Of a DNA stretch of 16,570 nucleotides, positions 15,441-16,570 are shown one piece after another. The translations under genes and the position numbers were made by a program. How positions within the stretch are numbered: position 1 is the first letter of the stretch; each line of letters opens with the position of its first letter. Origin of the DNA: an uncultured Acetatifactor sp. (GTDB taxonomy: Bacteria > Bacillota > Clostridia > Lachnospirales > Lachnospiraceae); assembly GCF_910585425.1 (NCBI RefSeq), contig NZ_CAJUCP010000036.1, forward strand, positions 1 through 16,570. The letters are read 5' to 3'. The notes beneath the pieces were generated by a model that was not told the DNA's origin, did no database searches, and saw nothing but the letters and a program-made list of their open reading frames with translations.

Positions 15441-15973
15441 CCCTCGACCCTTATAAAAAACCCCCCATATATCCCAACCGGCACCTCCTCACCAAAATCA
15501 TACTGCTCTACCACATCATTTTCAAACCCATAGACCATTATTCTTCTTTTTTCCGGATCCACGATCCAATATTCTCTCACGCCGGCTGTGCGATATTTAA
15601 ACAATTTCGTCATATAATCCCTGGGCTTGCTGCTGGGCGAGACGACCTCAATGACCCAGTCCGGGGCGCCATGACATCCGCTTTCATCCAACTTGGAGAC
15701 ATCACAGACAACTGAAATGTCCGGTTCTACATAATTCAAATCATCCTTATTTAAAAATACCGCAAACGGGGCGGCATATATTTCGCATCCTCCGCCCTTG
15801 CCGTCAATATAGTTCGCTATCGTCTGATAAAGCTTTCCGGTAATCCGCTGATGTGTCTTACTTGGCGGGGCCATGTAGTAAATAGTTCCGTCAATCAGCT
15901 CGGCCCTCTCTCCATCCGGCAAAGCGTAGATGTCCCTAATTGTATAAATTTCATCTTTTCTCCATACTTCCAT
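15437..15973 (-). CDS. Uma2 family (DUF820) putative PD-(D/E)XK endonuclease
   Basis: This is a 178-aa Uma2-family protein, a group with a restriction-endonuclease-like fold whose biological role is not well established. Family motifs are complete: ELIDG (25-29) followed by MAPPSKTHQ (34-42), VEPDISVV (82-89, D85), DWVIEVVSPSS (105-115, E109), K123 in the DYMTK segment, and GVREYWIVDP (131-140). D85, E109 and K123 fit a nuclease-type active site. GGGAGA four bases before the ATG and a plausible promoter at 16033-16061 suggest it is transcribed on its own. It converges on the glycan operon and has no functional link visible. Such genes are often multicopy in Clostridia and Cyanobacteria genomes and may mark an accessory region. 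Confidence 0.92.
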   Translation of the reverse strand: MEVWRKDEIYTIRDIYALPDGERAELIDGTIYYMAPPSKTHQRITGKLYQTIANYIDGKGGGCEIYAAPFAVFLNKDDLNYVEPDISVVCDVSKLDESGCHGAPDWVIEVVSPSSKPRDYMTKLFKYRTAGVREYWIVDPEKRRIMVYGFENDVVEQYDFGEEVPVGIYGGFFIRVEG

Positions 15974-16032
15974 GATTTCTCCCGTGTCGCTCTTTATATT
16001 GAATCCAATTTCATTGAAATGTGTTTTATATA

Positions 16033-16061
16033 ATCATAACGCTACATCAAACATTTTGCAA
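16033..16061 (-). promoter_or_regulatory. candidate sigma-A promoter for the Uma2 gene
   Basis: On the - strand TTGCAA (16056-16061) and TATGAT (16033-16038) are separated by exactly 17 bases. The matches to the sigma-A consensus are four of six and five of six. It lies about 60 bases upstream of the Uma2 start. No other good promoter was found in the 90-base gap. Confidence 0.45.
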
Positions 16062-16063
16062 CA

Positions 16064-16570
16064 CTATTTCAGGTATCCGGAATCCTTAAAGCCCTCTCTA
16101 CTGCCGCCCCGCACGATCATCAAATCACAGACCACCGCCACCGCCCGCACCTGCCTCCAATCCCGTGCAGCCGCCCGCAGCACCTGCCAGATTCTTCCGG
16201 ACCGCAGCGCCTCATACCGCCCTTCCATGGCCCGGGTCTTCTCCCGCAGGATACGCTTCCCCGCCTCCGTCCGCAGGACCCGGCGCTCCTCGAACTCTCC
16301 CAGCATCCGCAGGTACTTCTCTATCTCCCAGAGTTTCCGCTCCCTCTGCAGCAGCTTCCCTACCCGGTGCTCTTCCGCAGCCGTATTACTATCATGTCTT
16401 CTATGGTGCGCCAATTCTTCATCCATATGGAAAAAAGCCCCCTCCTCCGCCGCCATGGCGCACAGGAAGATGTCGTGGGGCACCCTGAACTCTAATCCCC
16501 CATTCCCGCTAGGCCCGCTCCTGTCCTCTCCGCACTGCCCCGCATCCTCACGGCTCCGGCTCCCGTACTC
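16064..16570 (-). CDS. glycosyltransferase family 2, C-terminal part (runs off the window)
   Basis: The - strand frame is open from the window edge at 16570 to a TAG at 16064-16066, giving 168 residues of a longer protein. The segment PHDIFLCAMAAEE followed by HMDEELAHHRRHDSNTA is characteristic of the end of the GT2 catalytic domain (D-E-x-L-x-x-x-R-x-H-x-x-N). About 110 helical, arginine- and glutamate-rich residues follow. A GTG at 16481-16483 could be read as a start, but the 29 codons before it are open and continue the motif, so the gene is cut by the window rather than short. The N-terminal DXD part is outside. It is GC-rich, like the left flank. No ribosome site is expected inside. 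An opposite-strand frame here is low-complexity and not credible. Confidence 0.68.
   Translation of the reverse strand, partial: EYGSRSREDAGQCGEDRSGPSGNGGLEFRVPHDIFLCAMAAEEGAFFHMDEELAHHRRHDSNTAAEEHRVGKLLQRERKLWEIEKYLRMLGEFEERRVLRTEAGKRILREKTRAMEGRYEALRSGRIWQVLRAAARDWRQVRAVAVVCDLMIVRGGSREGFKDSGYLK

Noticed and set aside
15437..15973. Uma2 gene as a sign of a transposon or toxin system
   Set aside because: No terminal inverted repeats, transposase or partner antitoxin gene are visible nearby.
16165..16488. 107-codon + strand frame rich in Pro, Ala and Ser
   Set aside because: It is low-complexity sequence opposite a GT2 coding frame in GC-rich DNA, with no ribosome site or recognisable motif.

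Overview
The window looks like part of a surface-glycan locus of a Gram-positive anaerobe, most likely a Clostridia/Lachnospirales-type Bacillota. The reasons are a TagGH-like ABC exporter, an LTA-synthase-like enzyme, a Uma2-family gene, good AGGAGG-type ribosome sites and uneven base composition. The genus is not resolvable by eye.

Layout. Nine genes run on the + strand from 85 to 15395 with gaps of 4 to 83 bases and look like one long transcription unit whose promoter lies outside the window. In order they are: a TuaH-like glycosyltransferase (85-1179), a non-hydrolysing UDP-GlcNAc 2-epimerase (1263-2384), an ABC-2 polysaccharide export permease (2397-3173), a GT4 glycosyltransferase (3229-4806), a two-domain GT2 plus GT-B-like glycosyltransferase (4834-7077), a second GT4 enzyme (7082-8308), the export ATPase with a long C-terminal coiled coil (8339-9745), a polysaccharide pyruvyl transferase with a matching coiled coil (9824-11413), an LTA-synthase/MdoB-type phosphotransferase (11452-13425) and a membrane-anchored IPT/TIG + degenerate GDPD + ILEI/FAM3-like protein (13455-15395). 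Counting the epimerase's upstream neighbour, that is ten genes. Two genes lie on the - strand at the right: a Uma2-family protein (15437-15973) and the 3' end of a GT2 glycosyltransferase running off the edge (16064-16570).

Base composition is mosaic. The first 2.4 kb and the last 0.5 kb are GC-rich, about 2.4-12 kb is strongly AT-rich, and 12-16 kb is intermediate. The left change falls at the epimerase/permease junction. The right change falls inside the LTA-synthase-like gene. This suggests an exchangeable glycan cassette set between more constant flanks.

How the genes may work together (inference). The epimerase supplies UDP-ManNAc, four glycosyltransferases build a glycan on a lipid carrier in the cytoplasm, and the permease/ATPase pair exports it. 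The LTA-synthase-like enzyme, with its pseudo-GDPD partner, may add phosphoglycerol outside the membrane. The most unusual point is that the ATPase and the pyruvyl transferase carry the same 14-residue coiled-coil repeat (consensus near V-I-x-E-K-x-x-E-I-D-R-L-N-x). The ATPase has no Wzt-type carbohydrate-binding domain. This suggests that a capping enzyme and the exporter may be physically coupled through a coiled-coil ruler, comparable in logic to the WbdD/Wzt chain-length system but with a pyruvyl transferase head.
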